A stretch of 64,000 nt of DNA from Sedimenticola selenatireducens DSM 17993 (GCF_000428045.1 NZ_ATZE01000016.1:62001-126000); one strand, 5' to 3'; shown: positions 1-10,111, counted from the first letter of the stretch. The notes: generated from the sequence alone by a model not told the origin. Program-made: numbers and translations.

Positions 1-355
1 TCGGCAGATATTTCTCTTTCTGTGCCTGATTGCCGTTACGCTTGATCTGGTTAACGCAGAGGTTGGAATGGGCGCCATAACTGAGACCGATAGAGGCGGA
101 GGCGCGGCTGATCTCTTCCATGGCCACCATGTGAGCCAGGTAACCCATTTCACTACCGCCAAATTCTTCGGAAACAGTGATACCCAGCAGCCCCATATCA
201 CCCAATTTTTTCCACAGATGGTTGGGGAACTCGTTCTTTTCGTCCGTTTCCGCCGCGATGGGTGCAATTTCGGCGGCGGTAAACTCCTGCACGGAATCAC
301 GCAACATCTCTACGGTTTCACCCAGATCAAAATTCAACGAAGGCAGGTGGATCAT
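1..355 (-). CDS. liuA: isovaleryl-CoA dehydrogenase (N-terminal part, truncated by window edge)
   Basis: Reading the minus strand from the ATG at 353-355 gives a protein beginning MIHLPSLNFDLGETVEML that continues through LWKKLGDMGLLGITVSEEFGG, GYLAHMVAMEEISRASAS and GLSYGAHSNLCVNQIKRNG. This is the N-terminal helical domain of an acyl-CoA dehydrogenase; the SASIGLSYGAHSNLCVNQ stretch is characteristic of isovaleryl-CoA dehydrogenases, which oxidise isovaleryl-CoA to 3-methylcrotonyl-CoA in leucine breakdown using FAD and electron-transfer flavoprotein. About 118 codons are inside the window and the C-terminus lies beyond base 1. A strong Shine-Dalgarno (AAGGAG, read from 362-368) precedes the ATG. 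The gene has its own LiuR operator and promoter upstream and is followed on the 5' side by liuR on the same strand. Substrate assignment rests on family resemblance of the N-terminal third only. Confidence 0.88.
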   Translation of the reverse strand, partial: MIHLPSLNFDLGETVEMLRDSVQEFTAAEIAPIAAETDEKNEFPNHLWKKLGDMGLLGITVSEEFGGSEMGYLAHMVAMEEISRASASIGLSYGAHSNLCVNQIKRNGNQAQKEKYLP

Positions 356-818
356 TCAGATTTCTCCTTAACAGATGCTGCCGCAGGCAGACAGCCTCTC
401 AAAATATACGGTGTGGATACTGTCACCCGTCCGCCAAGAGATGCAGACGCGTGCCAAATGGGGCAACCACACCAAACCGGTAATCATTGGTCAAAACCGA
501 AATCCGCCGGAACTCAACAACCGACGCAAAACATAACTTACGTTTACGTTAACGTCAACTGCAATATATTTTTAATACCCGCTGTTACTCAACTATAGAA
601 TGAAGAGGAAAACAGCGTTCAGAAATTCAAACAGCGGCAATTAAGTAGAACGGACAAGAGAGGGATGAAGATGAAAAGAACCGCAGCTGTATGGGGCAAG
701 CCAGCTTTTGTCCACCCACCGGGTATTTAACTCGCTTACCTAGGGGCACGGAAGAGTTAACAGGTAATTATGGGCGATGGTTTCTGAATAACAGTGGCAG
801 ACCAAAAAGGCGCCACCA
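356..818. other. liuR-liuA intergenic region
   Basis: This 463-bp gap between liuR and liuA, both on the minus strand, holds the liuA ribosome-binding site, promoter and LiuR operator in its liuA-proximal half (356-560). The half next to liuR (about 600-818) shows no convincing gene, terminator or repeat. Short open frames here have no ribosome-binding site and no recognisable protein. Confidence 0.6.
531..558 (-). promoter_or_regulatory. liuA promoter with overlapping LiuR operator
   Basis: On the minus strand TTGACG (553-558) and TTATGT (531-536) are spaced 16 bp and fit a sigma-70 promoter pointing at liuA. The core ACGTTTACGTTAACGT (540-555) overlaps the -35 and fills the spacer. It matches the perfect palindrome seen elsewhere in the window except for one symmetric pair. 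Overlap of this kind fits repression by the MerR-family regulator LiuR. Binding is inferred from motif recurrence and known LiuR regulons. Confidence 0.75.
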
Positions 819-1256
819 TCAACCATCACTATCCAGCTCGCTGAGCACATTCAGAGCGCGCTTCTCGACGCTTTCCATCTCGTGCAGCACCGCCTCGATA
901 TCCTGACGCTGCTGTTCCAGCATCTCGCGCCGGGCCTTGATTTTATCAATCAGAAAGCGCAACTGGCCGGACTCACCGGGCGAGGTATCGTACAGATCGA
1001 ACATCTCTTTTACTTCGGAGAGTGGAAAACCGAGCCGCTTGCCCCGCAGCACCAGTTTAAGACGCACCCGATCGCGTTCACGATAGACCCGTCGCCGTCC
1101 TTTCCGACTGGGGGAGATCAAACCCTGATCCTCATAGAAGCGGATAGCTCTTGGCGTGACATCGAACTCCTTGGCCAGTTCGGAGATGGTATAGGTGGTG
1201 CCTTTCATGGTTTCGACATCGTCAGCCGGATCGTCGTGTAGTTTATCCATTAGCAT
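819..1256 (-). CDS. liuR: MerR-family transcriptional regulator LiuR
   Basis: This 145-residue protein has a MerR-type winged helix-turn-helix: YTISELAKEFDVTPRAIRFYEDQGLI (about residues 22-47) followed by the wing arginines SRKGRRRVYRERDRVRL. A long dimerisation helix (about 95-135) ends the protein. The FDVTPRAIRFYEDQGL signature and the leucine/isovalerate gene next door match LiuR, the repressor of branched-chain amino acid and fatty acid catabolism in proteobacteria. No metal-binding cysteines are present, so an acyl-CoA or related effector is more likely than a metal. The Met at residue 17 (1208) is an alternative start; neither start has a clear ribosome-binding site. Its own promoter (1424-1452) is covered by a LiuR box, so autoregulation is expected. 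Confidence 0.88.
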   Translation of the reverse strand: MLMDKLHDDPADDVETMKGTTYTISELAKEFDVTPRAIRFYEDQGLISPSRKGRRRVYRERDRVRLKLVLRGKRLGFPLSEVKEMFDLYDTSPGESGQLRFLIDKIKARREMLEQQRQDIEAVLHEMESVEKRALNVLSELDSDG

Positions 1257-1423
1257 ATTCTATCCCAGTTAACAGTGCTTTTTATAGATCGGTACACCGT
1301 GCTGTCCGTCGCCGGCTCCTGTTTACGGTGATGATAATTTCCGGGCAAAACTGACCGCAGTTTGCTTTTATGAGTGCCATACTCAACGGTGACGACGCTG
1401 AACGGCAAAACCTGCTGCCTATT

Positions 1424-1452
1424 GTTATAACCTACGTTTACGTAAACGTCAC
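1424..1452 (-). promoter_or_regulatory. liuR promoter with perfect LiuR palindrome
   Basis: Bases 1434-1449 are the perfect 16-bp palindrome ACGTTTACGTAAACGT. On the minus strand GTGACG (1447-1452) and TATAAC (1424-1429) are separated by 17 bp, giving a good promoter for liuR whose spacer is the palindrome. A TATACT at 1453-1458 on the plus strand could be a -10 toward icmF. The layout implies autoregulation and possibly shared control of icmF. Confidence 0.75.
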
Positions 1453-1519
1453 TATACTTTCTATTCCTAACATGGTCGAGTCGCCCAATTTGCGACCTCC
1501 GTCGACCGAGAGCATATCA

Positions 1520-1540
1520 TTGACGTTTACGTTAACGTAA
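1520..1540 (+). promoter_or_regulatory. LiuR operator upstream of icmF
   Basis: TTGACG (1520-1525) runs directly into the operator core ACGTTTACGTTAACGT (1523-1538). The same arrangement of TTGACG overlapping the operator occurs before liuA and before the acyl-CoA synthetase operon, supporting a -35 element embedded in the LiuR site. The matching -10 is weak (TAGCTT after 17 bp). Confidence 0.72.
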
Positions 1541-1655
1541 GGTAGCTTTAGTCTGAATACGATCCGAGAGAGTGCCCCGGACCGGACACCCAATCACCAG
1601 TAAAACGATATTTATTTTTATTTACAGTAAGTTACAGAATTACACCGGAGACATT

Positions 1656-4600
1656 ATGTCGAACGTCCTTCAGGCAAACAATGTGGTCGGCATTGCTCAC
1701 CAACAGAACAAAATACGCTTTGTAACGGCTGCCAGCCTGTTTGATGGCCATGACGCTTCCATTAACATCATGCGACGTATCCTTCAGGCCCAGGGCGCCG
1801 AGGTGATCCATCTGGGGCATAACCGTTCGGTTGCCGAGATAGTCAATGCCGCGCTGCAGGAGGATGTCCAGGGCATCGCCATCAGTTCCTATCAGGGCGG
1901 CCATGTCGAATACCTGAAGTACATGGTGGATATGCTGAAGGAGCGCGGCGGTCAGGAGATACGCGTCTTTGCCGGTGGTGGTGGTGTGATTGTGCCGGAA
2001 GAGATCAAGGCACTGCACGACTACGGCGTGACCCGCATCTTCTCTCCGGAGGACGGCCAGAAAATGGGCCTGCAGGGAATGATCCAGTTCGCCATGGAAC
2101 AGAGCGATTTCGATCCCGGCCAGTTCGCCCCCGACAGCCTTGAGCCGGTCATAAAGGGTGATTGGCGGGCACTGTCCCAGATCATCACCCGACTTGAGAA
2201 CAGCGACAACACCCTTTCGGAACAGGTTTCCGAAGCAGCCCTGACAGTAAAGAAGCAGATCCCGGTACTGGGTATCACCGGTACTGGTGGTTCCGGCAAG
2301 TCTTCCCTGACTGACGAGCTGATCCGCCGCTTCCGGCTGGGCCAGCAGGACCAGCTCAAGATCGCCATTATTGCCGTCGATCCGACCCGCCGAAAAACCG
2401 GCGGTGCCCTGCTGGGCGACCGTATCCGCATGAACGCCATCGAGCATCCGAATATCTTCTTCCGCTCGGTCGCTACCCGTGACGCCAGTGGTGAGGTGCC
2501 GGACTATGTGGCGGATATCGTCAAGGCGTGCAAACTGGCCGATTTTGACTTCATCATTGTCGAGACCCCAGGCATCGGCCAGGGCGATGCCGGCATTGTG
2601 CCGCTGGTGGACGCCTCACTTTATGTGATGACTCCGGAGTTCGGCGCCCAGAGCCAGCTGGAAAAGATCGACATGCTGGACTTTGCCGACTTCATTGCCA
2701 TTAACAAGTTCGACCGCAAAGGAGCGGAGGACGCCTTTCGGGATGTGCGCAAACAGGTACAACGCAACCAGGAGGCGTTCAGCACGCCGGTGGAAGAGAT
2801 GCCGGTCTACGGCACCATTGCGGCCCGCTTCAACGATGAGGGCGTGACCGCCCTGTATCATGGCCTGCGTGACAAGTTGGCGGAACTGGGCATGACCGTC
2901 AGCGAGGACAGCCTCCCCCGCGGCGACGAAAAATGCTCCACCGGCAAGCAGGTGATCGTGCCGCCCCAGCGGGCGCGCTATCTGGCGGAGATCGCGGAAT
3001 CGGTACGTGGCTATAAAAGGACGGTGGCAACCCAGGCACGGATTGCCCGCGAGCGGCAACAACTGAGCGAATCCAAACGCATGCTGGGCGAGGCCGGCAG
3101 CATGGTTGCGGACCTGGACCGGCTGATCGCCGAACGTGATGAAGCGCTGGACCAACGGGCGAAAAAGCTGTTGGAGATCTGGCCGCAGGTGAAACAGAGT
3201 TACGCCGGTGATGAGTACGTGGTGAAGATCCGCGACAAGGAGATCCGTACCCAGATCACCCGTACCACCCTCTCCGGCACCAAGATCCCCAAGGTGGTAC
3301 TGCCGAAATACGAGGACCACGGCGAGCTGTTGAAGTGGCTGCTGCTGGAGAACGTACCCGGCACCTTCCCCTACACGGCCGGGGTGTTCGCGTTCAAGCG
3401 TGAAGGCGAGGACCCGACCCGCATGTTTGCCGGTGAAGGGGATGCATTCCGCACTAACCGTCGCTTTAAGAAGTTGTCAGAACACTCTGATGCTAAAAGA
3501 CTTTCTACCGCATTTGACTCGGTCACCCTGTACGGCTGCGATCCTGACGAACGACCCGATATCTATGGCAAGATCGGCAACTCGGGCGTCTCCATCGCCA
3601 CCCTGGATGACATGAAAGTGCTGTACGACGGGTTCGATCTCTGCAATCCGAGCACCTCGGTATCGATGACGGTGAACGGCCCGGCACCGATGATCCTGGC
3701 CATGTTCCTTAACTCCGCCATCGATCAGCAGATCAACAAATTCGAAACCGACAACGGCCGCCAACCCACCGATGAGGAGATCGAGAAGATCCGCGCCTGG
3801 ACGCTCTCCAATGTACGCGGCACGGTGCAGGCGGATATTCTGAAAGAGGACCAGGGGCAGAACACCTGCATCTTCTCCACCGAATTCGCACTCAAGCTGA
3901 TGGGCGATATCCAGGAGTACTTCGTGCACCACCAGGTGCGCAATTTCTACTCCGTCTCCATCTCCGGTTACCACATTGCCGAGGCCGGAGCCAACCCGAT
4001 CTCCCAGCTCGCCTTCACCCTGGCCAACGGCTTCACCTATGTGGAGACCTACCTGGCCCGCGGCATGGACATCGATGAGTTCGCCCCCAACCTGTCGTTC
4101 TTCTTCAGCAACGGCATGGACCCGGAGTACACCGTCATGGGCCGGGTGGCGCGGCGCATCTGGGCCACGGCCATGCGCTTCAAGTACGGCGCCAACGAGC
4201 GCAGCCAGAAGCTCAAGTACCACATTCAGACCTCCGGCCGCTCACTGCACGCCCAGGAGATGGATTTCAATGATATCCGCACCACCCTGCAGGCGCTGAT
4301 CGCTATTTATGACAACTGCAACAGCCTGCACACCAACGCCTATGACGAGGCGATCACTACCCCGACCGAGGAGTCGGTACGCCGCGCCCTGGCGATCCAG
4401 TTGATTATCAACAATGAGTGGGGCCTGACCAAAAACGAGAACCCGAACCAGGGCGCCTTCATCATCGACGAGCTGACAGAGTTGGTGGAAGAGGCCGTGC
4501 TCAGCGAGTTTGAACGCATCTCTGAACGGGGCGGCGTGTTGGGTGCCATGGAGACCGGCTACCAGCGCGGCAAGATCCAGGATGAGTCCCTCCACTACGA

Positions 4601-4913
4601 ACACATGAAGCACGACGGCTCCTTGCCAATCATCGGCGTCAACACCTTCCTCAACCCGAAGGGTAATGAAGAGGTGACGATCGAACTGGCCCGCTCCACT
4701 GAAGAGGAGAAGCTGAGCCAGATCAAACGGCTGCGTGAGTTCAATCAACGCCATGCTACGGCGGCCGATACCGCACTGGAGCGGATTCGCAGCGCCGCCA
4801 TCAACAACGAAAACATCTTCGTTGAGCTGATGAATGCCGTTCGCAGCTGCTCCCTGGGGCAGATATCCAACGCCCTGTATGAGGTGGGCGGGCAATACCG
4901 CCGCAATATGTAA
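1656..4913 (+). CDS. icmF: fused isobutyryl-CoA mutase IcmF (B12-dependent mutase with G-protein chaperone)
   Basis: IcmF interconverts isobutyryl-CoA and n-butyryl-CoA with adenosylcobalamin, and some members also act on isovaleryl-/pivalyl-CoA. The 1085-residue protein has the IcmF order: a cobalamin-binding domain (about 20-150, with DGHDAS from D30 and H32, then SYQGG), a MeaB-like GTPase (P-loop GTGGSGKS at 209-216), and a mutase TIM-barrel from about 540 ([30 protein letters not shown]). The full length matches the usual 1080-1100 residues. I chose the ATG at 1656, preceded by CGGAG, over an in-frame ATG at 1572 that would add residues unlike the family. LiuR boxes upstream place it in the branched-chain regulon. 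The downstream dehydrogenase and crotonase are the enzymes needed to oxidise the butyryl-CoA product. A G-domain and B12 domain in one chain rule out ordinary methylmalonyl-CoA mutase. Confidence 0.95.
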   Translation: MSNVLQANNVVGIAHQQNKIRFVTAASLFDGHDASINIMRRILQAQGAEVIHLGHNRSVAEIVNAALQEDVQGIAISSYQGGHVEYLKYMVDMLKERGGQEIRVFAGGGGVIVPEEIKALHDYGVTRIFSPEDGQKMGLQGMIQFAMEQSDFDPGQFAPDSLEPVIKGDWRALSQIITRLENSDNTLSEQVSEAALTVKKQIPVLGITGTGGSGKSSLTDELIRRFRLGQQDQLKIAIIAVDPTRRKTGGALLGDRIRMNAIEHPNIFFRSVATRDASGEVPDYVADIVKACKLADFDFIIVETPGIGQGDAGIVPLVDASLYVMTPEFGAQSQLEKIDMLDFADFIAINKFDRKGAEDAFRDVRKQVQRNQEAFSTPVEEMPVYGTIAARFNDEGVTALYHGLRDKLAELGMTVSEDSLPRGDEKCSTGKQVIVPPQRARYLAEIAESVRGYKRTVATQARIARERQQLSESKRMLGEAGSMVADLDRLIAERDEALDQRAKKLLEIWPQVKQSYAGDEYVVKIRDKEIRTQITRTTLSGTKIPKVVLPKYEDHGELLKWLLLENVPGTFPYTAGVFAFKREGEDPTRMFAGEGDAFRTNRRFKKLSEHSDAKRLSTAFDSVTLYGCDPDERPDIYGKIGNSGVSIATLDDMKVLYDGFDLCNPSTSVSMTVNGPAPMILAMFLNSAIDQQINKFETDNGRQPTDEEIEKIRAWTLSNVRGTVQADILKEDQGQNTCIFSTEFALKLMGDIQEYFVHHQVRNFYSVSISGYHIAEAGANPISQLAFTLANGFTYVETYLARGMDIDEFAPNLSFFFSNGMDPEYTVMGRVARRIWATAMRFKYGANERSQKLKYHIQTSGRSLHAQEMDFNDIRTTLQALIAIYDNCNSLHTNAYDEAITTPTEESVRRALAIQLIINNEWGLTKNENPNQGAFIIDELTELVEEAVLSEFERISERGGVLGAMETGYQRGKIQDESLHYEHMKHDGSLPIIGVNTFLNPKGNEEVTIELARSTEEEKLSQIKRLREFNQRHATAADTALERIRSAAINNENIFVELMNAVRSCSLGQISNALYEVGGQYRRNM

Positions 4914-4920
4914 CCAAATT

Positions 4921-4950
4921 CATGGGGGATTCCGCCCCCATGTTTATTTA
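4921..4950 (+). terminator. rho-independent terminator after icmF
   Basis: The 8-bp stem CATGGGGG (4921-4928) / CCCCCATG (4935-4942) has a 6-base loop and is followed by TTTATTTA. It lies 8 bases after the icmF stop, so the dehydrogenase downstream probably has its own promoter in the AT-rich stretch 4950-5100. Confidence 0.8.
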
Positions 4951-5103
4951 CTGGCTACTTCAATAATCAAAGGTAACTTACTGTTTATATTATTTATTAA
5001 AAATAACAGATAAGCAGACCATTGCGGTCGGGCAATTGCTTTTGCACTCCGCAGAAAAATCCTTTGTAATATGTAATATATTTCACGTTTACCAGAGGTT
5101 GAT

Positions 5104-5952
<849 letters not shown>

Positions 5953-6004
5953 TCATCGGGCCACTGATCGCGGCGGGGGCGCCGCTCCTACAGACAGGGT
6001 TCAC

Positions 6005-6031
6005 TTGTAGGAGGCCCGCCCCGGGCCGATT
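6005..6031. repeat. REP-type repeat, family A, copy 1
   Basis: The segment TGTAGGAGGCCCGCCC followed by CGGGCCGATT recurs with one inserted base at 60892-60918. It can fold on its GGCCCG/CGGGCC arms. It lies between two genes on the same strand and is not coding. Confidence 0.7.
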
Positions 6032-6056
6032 ACTAACCCGGCTAGCCCGGGTTAGT
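6032..6056. repeat. 10-bp-stem hairpin between hbd and crotonase
   Basis: ACTAACCCGG (6032-6041) pairs perfectly with CCGGGTTAGT (6047-6056) across a 5-base loop. No T-tract follows. It could be a processing or stability hairpin, or a weak terminator. Confidence 0.55.
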
Positions 6057-6108
6057 GCATAAATCGTGGCAACAACCATCGATCAAATAGCCAACAGGCG
6101 AGGCCACT

Positions 6109-6894
6109 ATGGAATTTGAAAACATCCTCCTGGAACAGGTTGAAACCGGCATCTACAAGCTGACCGTCAACCGCCCGCGCAGCTTCAATGCGCTCAACAG
6201 CGCCACCCTGGATGAAATCTACGCGGCCGGTGAACAGCTCGCTAACACCCCGGACGCCCGGGTGCTGCTGGTCACCGGCGCCGGAGACAAGGCCTTTGTG
6301 GCCGGTGCCGACATCGCAGAGATGCGGGACAAGAGCGCCATCGAAGGGCAGGTCTTCTCGCAGAAAGGGATGCGCGCCTTTCGGCGCCTGGAAACCCTGG
6401 ATATCCCGGTCATCGCCGTGGTCAACGGCTACTGTCTCGGCGGTGGCAATGAACTGGCCATGAGCTGCGACTGGATCATTGCCTCGGAGAAAGCCCAGTT
6501 TGGACAACCGGAGGTCAATCTTGGTGTCTCCCCGGGTTTTGGCGGCAGCCAGCGGCTGACCCGGTTGATTGGCCGGGCCAAGGCGATGGAACTGCTGGTT
6601 ACCGGTCGCCAGATAAAGGCCGATGAAGCTCTGGCCTGGGGCCTGGCGAATCATGTTTACGCCGCCGATGAGTTGATGGAGAAGGCGCTGGAGACGGCCC
6701 GACTGATCAACCAGAAAGGACCGGTATCCGTACGCCTGACCAAACAGGCTGTGCAGCGGGGCCAGGACCTGGACCTGGACAACGCCTGCCTGCTGGAGAG
6801 CCAGGTGTTCGGCCTCTGCTTCTCCACCGAAGATCAGAAGGAGGGCATGGGTGCCTTCCTGGAGAAACGTGCAGCGCAGTTCAAGGCGCGCTAA
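6109..6894 (+). CDS. enoyl-CoA hydratase/crotonase
   Basis: This 261-residue crotonase-fold protein would hydrate crotonyl-CoA or another 2-enoyl-CoA to the (S)-3-hydroxyacyl-CoA. The oxyanion-hole segment is AFVAGADIAEM. The two catalytic glutamates are present: E115 in GGGNELAMSCDW and E135 in GQPEVNLGVSPGFGG, with the classical 20-residue spacing. That argues for a true hydratase rather than an isomerase or hydrolase. A GCGAGG motif sits 8 bases before the ATG. Placed after 3-hydroxybutyryl-CoA dehydrogenase, it completes butyryl-CoA beta-oxidation apart from the first dehydrogenase and the thiolase, which are not in the window. The exact chain-length preference cannot be read from the sequence. 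Confidence 0.9.
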   Translation: MEFENILLEQVETGIYKLTVNRPRSFNALNSATLDEIYAAGEQLANTPDARVLLVTGAGDKAFVAGADIAEMRDKSAIEGQVFSQKGMRAFRRLETLDIPVIAVVNGYCLGGGNELAMSCDWIIASEKAQFGQPEVNLGVSPGFGGSQRLTRLIGRAKAMELLVTGRQIKADEALAWGLANHVYAADELMEKALETARLINQKGPVSVRLTKQAVQRGQDLDLDNACLLESQVFGLCFSTEDQKEGMGAFLEKRAAQFKAR

Positions 6895-7193
6895 ACCGGA
6901 AGGGGTCGGAGTCGAATGAGAAAAACCACGAGGCTCCGATCTCACCGCTCCGTCAAAATCAACCCCGCCCCCTGCGTTTCGCGTAGGCAGGCAGATCCCG
7001 AATCACCGCTCTCGTTCCCATGCTCCGCGTGGGAACGAGGACACCACTCCCGCGGCAAGAAACGGGCTGTCTGGTTTGAGTAACACTCACAGACACCGGT
7101 CGCTTTTACAGCTACCCCCCTTGCCTCCCCCGGCAGTCTCCTGTCTAATCCTGCAGTCGGCCCCATCCAAAAGAACAAAATAAACTCATAACA
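6895..7193. repeat. intergenic region with REP-type hairpin (family B)
   Basis: This 299-bp gap contains a strong imperfect palindrome at 7011-7039. CTCGTTCCCA pairs with TGGGAACGAG, and the stem is extended by inner pairs around a short TCCG loop. Hairpins of this GTTCCCA-type are scattered widely in gammaproteobacterial intergenic DNA. No gene is convincing in the gap. Confidence 0.65.
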
Positions 7194-8633
7194 ATGCATC
7201 AATTCGCATCACGCTGGAAACTGCTCTTTATTCTGGGTGCCATCCTGGTATCCGGCTTCGTCGTGGTGAACTTCGCCAACTATCTGGTCTCCAGCAACTC
7301 GATACGCTCCGCACTGATAAACAATGAACTGCCGCTAACCAGCAACAACATCTACTCGGAGATCCAGGCCAGCCTGCTAAGACCGATCTATATCTCGTCA
7401 CTGATGGCTAATGACACCTTTCTCAAGGACTGGGTGATAGAGGGTGAAACAGACCTCAACAAGATCACCCGTTACCTTACCGAGATACAGAAGAAGTACC
7501 AGGTTGCTTCCACTTTTCTGGTTTCTGCCAAGACCCATCGCTATTACCACACCAAGGGAGTACTGAAGAGCGTTTCGCCCCAAGTACCGAAAGACAGCTG
7601 GTTCTTCAGCATGGAGTCCCATGAGGGAAACTACCGGGTGGATGTGGATGCCAACGAGGCCAACCGTAACCACTTGACCATCTTCGTCAATCATAAGCTG
7701 CACGACTTTGACGGCAATTTTATTGGTGTCACGGGACTGGGACTGGATGTAGTGAATGTGGCAACCATGATAGATCGCTACACCGAGAACTATCAGAGAA
7801 GCATCTATTTTGTTGATCGTAAAGGGTTCATCAAGAGCCACACCGATGAATCGATGATCGACACAGTCAATATCCTGAAGCTACCCGGTATTTCTACTGT
7901 CGCGGACAAATTGCTGACCGGCGACAGTGGCTTTCTGATCTATGACCGGGCACAGGATACTGTACTGCTCTCCTATCGCTATATACCGGAGCTTGACTGG
8001 TTCCTGTTGGTGGAACAGACCGAGGATGTGGCACTGGCACCGCTTCGCAATGCGCTTTTCTTCAATCTGATCATCAGTGCGGCGATTACCCTGCTGGTGC
8101 TGCTGATCAGCGGCTTTACCATACACCACTTTCAGTCCCACCTGGAGTCGATGGCCAAGACAGACAAGCTTACCGGCCTGTTCAACCGGCAATACTTTGA
8201 CGTGCTGTTCGCCCATGTGATTAATAACGTGGGGCGTCACACCAGCCGTCTATCCCTGGCACTGTTCGATGTCGATAACCTGAAGACGGTCAATGATCAG
8301 GAAGGCCACTTGGGAGGCGACCGCCTGTTGCAGTCAGTATCACTGCTGGCGCGGGAACATATCCGCAAAAACGACGTCATCGCCCGCTGGGGTGGCGACG
8401 AGTTCGTCATCCTGTTTCAGGACTGTGACGCCAAAACCGCTGCTCAACTGATGGACAGAATACGCCTGCGCATTTTCTCCACCGCCAATCAGGAAGAGGC
8501 GCTGGTGCAAAAATCGATCAGCGTTGGTATTGCCGAATTTGAACCCGAAGATACCTGTGAAACCCTGCTTGCTCGAGCGGATACCCAGTTGTACGAGGCG
8601 AAACGCAAAGGACGCAACCGCATTGAGGGTTAG
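7194..8633 (+). CDS. membrane diguanylate cyclase with extracytoplasmic sensor domain
   Basis: This 479-residue protein makes cyclic di-GMP from two GTP. A transmembrane helix (about 11-31) leads to a large periplasmic Cache-like sensor region (about 35-275), a second transmembrane helix (about 283-308), and a C-terminal GGDEF domain (about 320-477). The active-site GGDEF is intact at 400-404. An RxxD inhibitory site (R391 to D394) lies exactly five residues upstream, so product inhibition is expected. Substrate-contact motifs LTGLFNRQYF and FDVDNLKTVND are present. The start has only a weak ribosome-binding site. Its ligand is unknown. Sitting between the crotonase and uspA, it may link carbon status to surface behaviour, but no LiuR box is seen before it. 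Confidence 0.9.
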   Translation: MHQFASRWKLLFILGAILVSGFVVVNFANYLVSSNSIRSALINNELPLTSNNIYSEIQASLLRPIYISSLMANDTFLKDWVIEGETDLNKITRYLTEIQKKYQVASTFLVSAKTHRYYHTKGVLKSVSPQVPKDSWFFSMESHEGNYRVDVDANEANRNHLTIFVNHKLHDFDGNFIGVTGLGLDVVNVATMIDRYTENYQRSIYFVDRKGFIKSHTDESMIDTVNILKLPGISTVADKLLTGDSGFLIYDRAQDTVLLSYRYIPELDWFLLVEQTEDVALAPLRNALFFNLIISAAITLLVLLISGFTIHHFQSHLESMAKTDKLTGLFNRQYFDVLFAHVINNVGRHTSRLSLALFDVDNLKTVNDQEGHLGGDRLLQSVSLLAREHIRKNDVIARWGGDEFVILFQDCDAKTAAQLMDRIRLRIFSTANQEEALVQKSISVGIAEFEPEDTCETLLARADTQLYEAKRKGRNRIEG

Positions 8634-8952
8634 ATTGCAGGATTAGAATCGCCTTCCCCCTTCCAGCCAGCATTCGAACGGGCGTTATCCACTGCCCGAG
8701 CTACACTCTCTATACTTCTACCGGTTCCACCGGCTATTAAAGCGTCGAAGATCAGAAAAAAAACCGTCAAGGTAGTATTCGGGAAATTCACCTGTTGACC
8801 ACCCGAGTTTTTTTAATTAGTGTTGCTCACAAGTTACGTTTACGTAAACGTAATTCTATTTTCAGGTTTGGTGCGTTACCGCGAATATATTTACAAACAA
8901 TAGCGGCAGCCAGCGATCACCAAGGCTATCCGCATAAGGGAGAAACCGCTCC
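8634..8952. other. uspA upstream region
   Basis: This 319-bp gap holds a LiuR palindrome (8834-8853) and the block TTTTTAATTAGTGTTG (8810-8825), which recurs in the same relation to the LiuR box at 9913-9928. The first half (8634-8800) shows nothing recognisable. Confidence 0.65.
8834..8862 (+). promoter_or_regulatory. LiuR operator and probable promoter of uspA
   Basis: TTACGTTTACGTAAACGTAA (8834-8853) is a perfect 20-bp palindrome, the best LiuR box in the window. TTACGT (8834-8839), a 17-bp spacer and TATTTT (8857-8862) could form a weak promoter overlapped by the operator. The transcript would lead to uspA about 90 bp downstream. Confidence 0.75.
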
Positions 8953-9786
8953 ATGGCATTGAAAGACATACTTGTTCATATCGATGATACGCCGCAGTGC
9001 GACAAGCGGGTAAAGATTGCCATCCAGCTGGCCAAGCAGAACAAGGCGGGATTGACCGCACTGTTTGCCCGCGCCGATCCTGGTCTGAAGGGTTTTGAAC
9101 CGAACATGGCCAAGCGTCACCAGGCCCACGAAGCACTGAGCGAGCAGATCCACGGCAAATACGCGAAACTGGCCGAGAAAGCCGGGGTTGAGCTGGTCTG
9201 GATAACTGCCAAGCTGCCGAGCAATCTGGAACAGCTGATGAATCAGGTAATTCAACAGACCCAACAGGCGGATATGATTATTGTCGGCCAATATGATGAA
9301 AAGAGCGCTAGTGGCAGTATCCCGGAAGAGATGCCGGAGCACCTGGTGCTGGAGAGCGGAAGGCCGGTGCTGGTTATCCCCTACGCAGGTGATTTCAAAA
9401 CAGTCGGCAAAAAAGCGGTCGTGGCCTGGACCCCAGGCCGCGAGTCGGTTCGCGCGCTGAACGACGCTATCCCATTGATGACAGAGGCAAAAAAGGTCAA
9501 GGTTATCGCCATTAACCAGAAGAAAAAGGACAAACGCCCTTCCGGGGTGACGGTTGATCAGGCTGCCGCACACCTTGCCCGTCACGGGATCAAGGTGGAG
9601 AGCGATCAATTCTCTACGCGAGGCGTGGATGAAGGTAATCTGATCCTCAACTGCCTCTCGGATGAACGAGCTGACCTGTTGGTAATGGGCGCCTATGGGC
9701 ATCACCGCCTGCGACAGCTGATCCTGGGTGGAGTTACCCAAAAGATATTCGAGCATATGACCACGCCGGTACTGATGTCGCACTAA
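8953..9786 (+). CDS. tandem universal stress protein (UspA family)
   Basis: This 277-residue cytoplasmic protein has two Usp domains in tandem, about 1-145 and 150-277. The first begins with the family start KDILVHIDDTPQ. The second carries an ATP-binding signature GAYGHHRLRQLILGGVT (G-x2-G-x9-G-T type), while the first has a less complete version (VGQYDEKSASGSIPEE). Tandem Usps bind nucleotide in one half and may help acid, oxidative or energy-starvation survival. AGGGAGA lies just upstream of the ATG. The gene stands alone behind a perfect LiuR palindrome, which suggests it is co-induced with branched-chain acid catabolism. Its biochemical role is not known from sequence. Confidence 0.9.
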   Translation: MALKDILVHIDDTPQCDKRVKIAIQLAKQNKAGLTALFARADPGLKGFEPNMAKRHQAHEALSEQIHGKYAKLAEKAGVELVWITAKLPSNLEQLMNQVIQQTQQADMIIVGQYDEKSASGSIPEEMPEHLVLESGRPVLVIPYAGDFKTVGKKAVVAWTPGRESVRALNDAIPLMTEAKKVKVIAINQKKKDKRPSGVTVDQAAAHLARHGIKVESDQFSTRGVDEGNLILNCLSDERADLLVMGAYGHHRLRQLILGGVTQKIFEHMTTPVLMSH

Positions 9787-9938
9787 ACTTCTGGATTTGG
9801 GGGATACCACCCTGCGAGTCACTTGTGGGATGCAGCAATGGATTCCACGTAAAGACAGGATCCGTACCGAACGATGGAATAAAAGAGGCACGCCTTATTG
9901 ACCATTCAAGCGTTTTTAATTAGTGTTGGCTATAATTT

Positions 9939-9954
9939 ACGTTTACGTAAACGG
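9939..9954 (+). promoter_or_regulatory. LiuR operator 1 of the synthetase/ABC operon
   Basis: ACGTTTACGTAAACGG differs from the perfect palindrome only in the last base. TATAAT (9931-9936) lies immediately upstream. Its distance from the TTTTTAATTAGTGTTG block equals that at the uspA promoter. Confidence 0.72.
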
Positions 9955-9967
9955 AAATAATTATTTA

Positions 9968-9986
9968 TTGACGTTTACGTAAACCG
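9968..9986 (+). promoter_or_regulatory. LiuR operator 2 of the synthetase/ABC operon with embedded -35
   Basis: TTGACG (9968-9973) overlaps ACGTTTACGTAAAC (9971-9984), repeating the arrangement before icmF and liuA. A poor -10 (TAAACA, 9991-9996) follows after 17 bp. Two phased operators suggest cooperative binding. Confidence 0.68.
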
Positions 9987-10111
9987 TCATTAAACAATAT
10001 AACAATAGAATACGATCCATCACGCTTTTAACGCCTGAATTCGGCGTCAACAGATAACAAATCTCCCGGCGCCCCGACGCCGGACCATTGACAGTGAGAG
10101 GAGTTGAGGGA

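Larger units (their letters stand above)
1257..1655. other. divergent liuR/icmF control region
   Basis: This 399-bp region separates liuR (minus) from icmF (plus). It contains two LiuR boxes, a minus-strand promoter for liuR and an AT-rich leader just before icmF. I see no additional gene. The two operators are centred 89 bp apart. Confidence 0.7.
9787..10111. other. leader of the acyl-CoA synthetase/ABC transporter operon
   Basis: This 325-bp region contains the repeated block TTTTTAATTAGTGTTG (9913-9928), two LiuR boxes centred 32 bp apart (about three helical turns), TATAAT at 9931-9936 and TTGACG at 9968-9973. No gene is evident. Confidence 0.7.

Noticed and set aside
68-598. Long plus-strand open frame over the liuA start
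   Set aside because: It is antisense to a clear acyl-CoA dehydrogenase start and its promoter, has no family resemblance and no ribosome-binding site.
1632-2447. Long minus-strand frames within icmF (also 3477-4223 and 4242-4895)
   Set aside because: Antisense frames in GC-rich coding DNA; the plus-strand protein is a full-length IcmF.
5085-5092. ACGTTTAC half-site before the 3-hydroxybutyryl-CoA dehydrogenase start
   Set aside because: Only one arm of the LiuR palindrome is present; eight bases are too few to call an operator.
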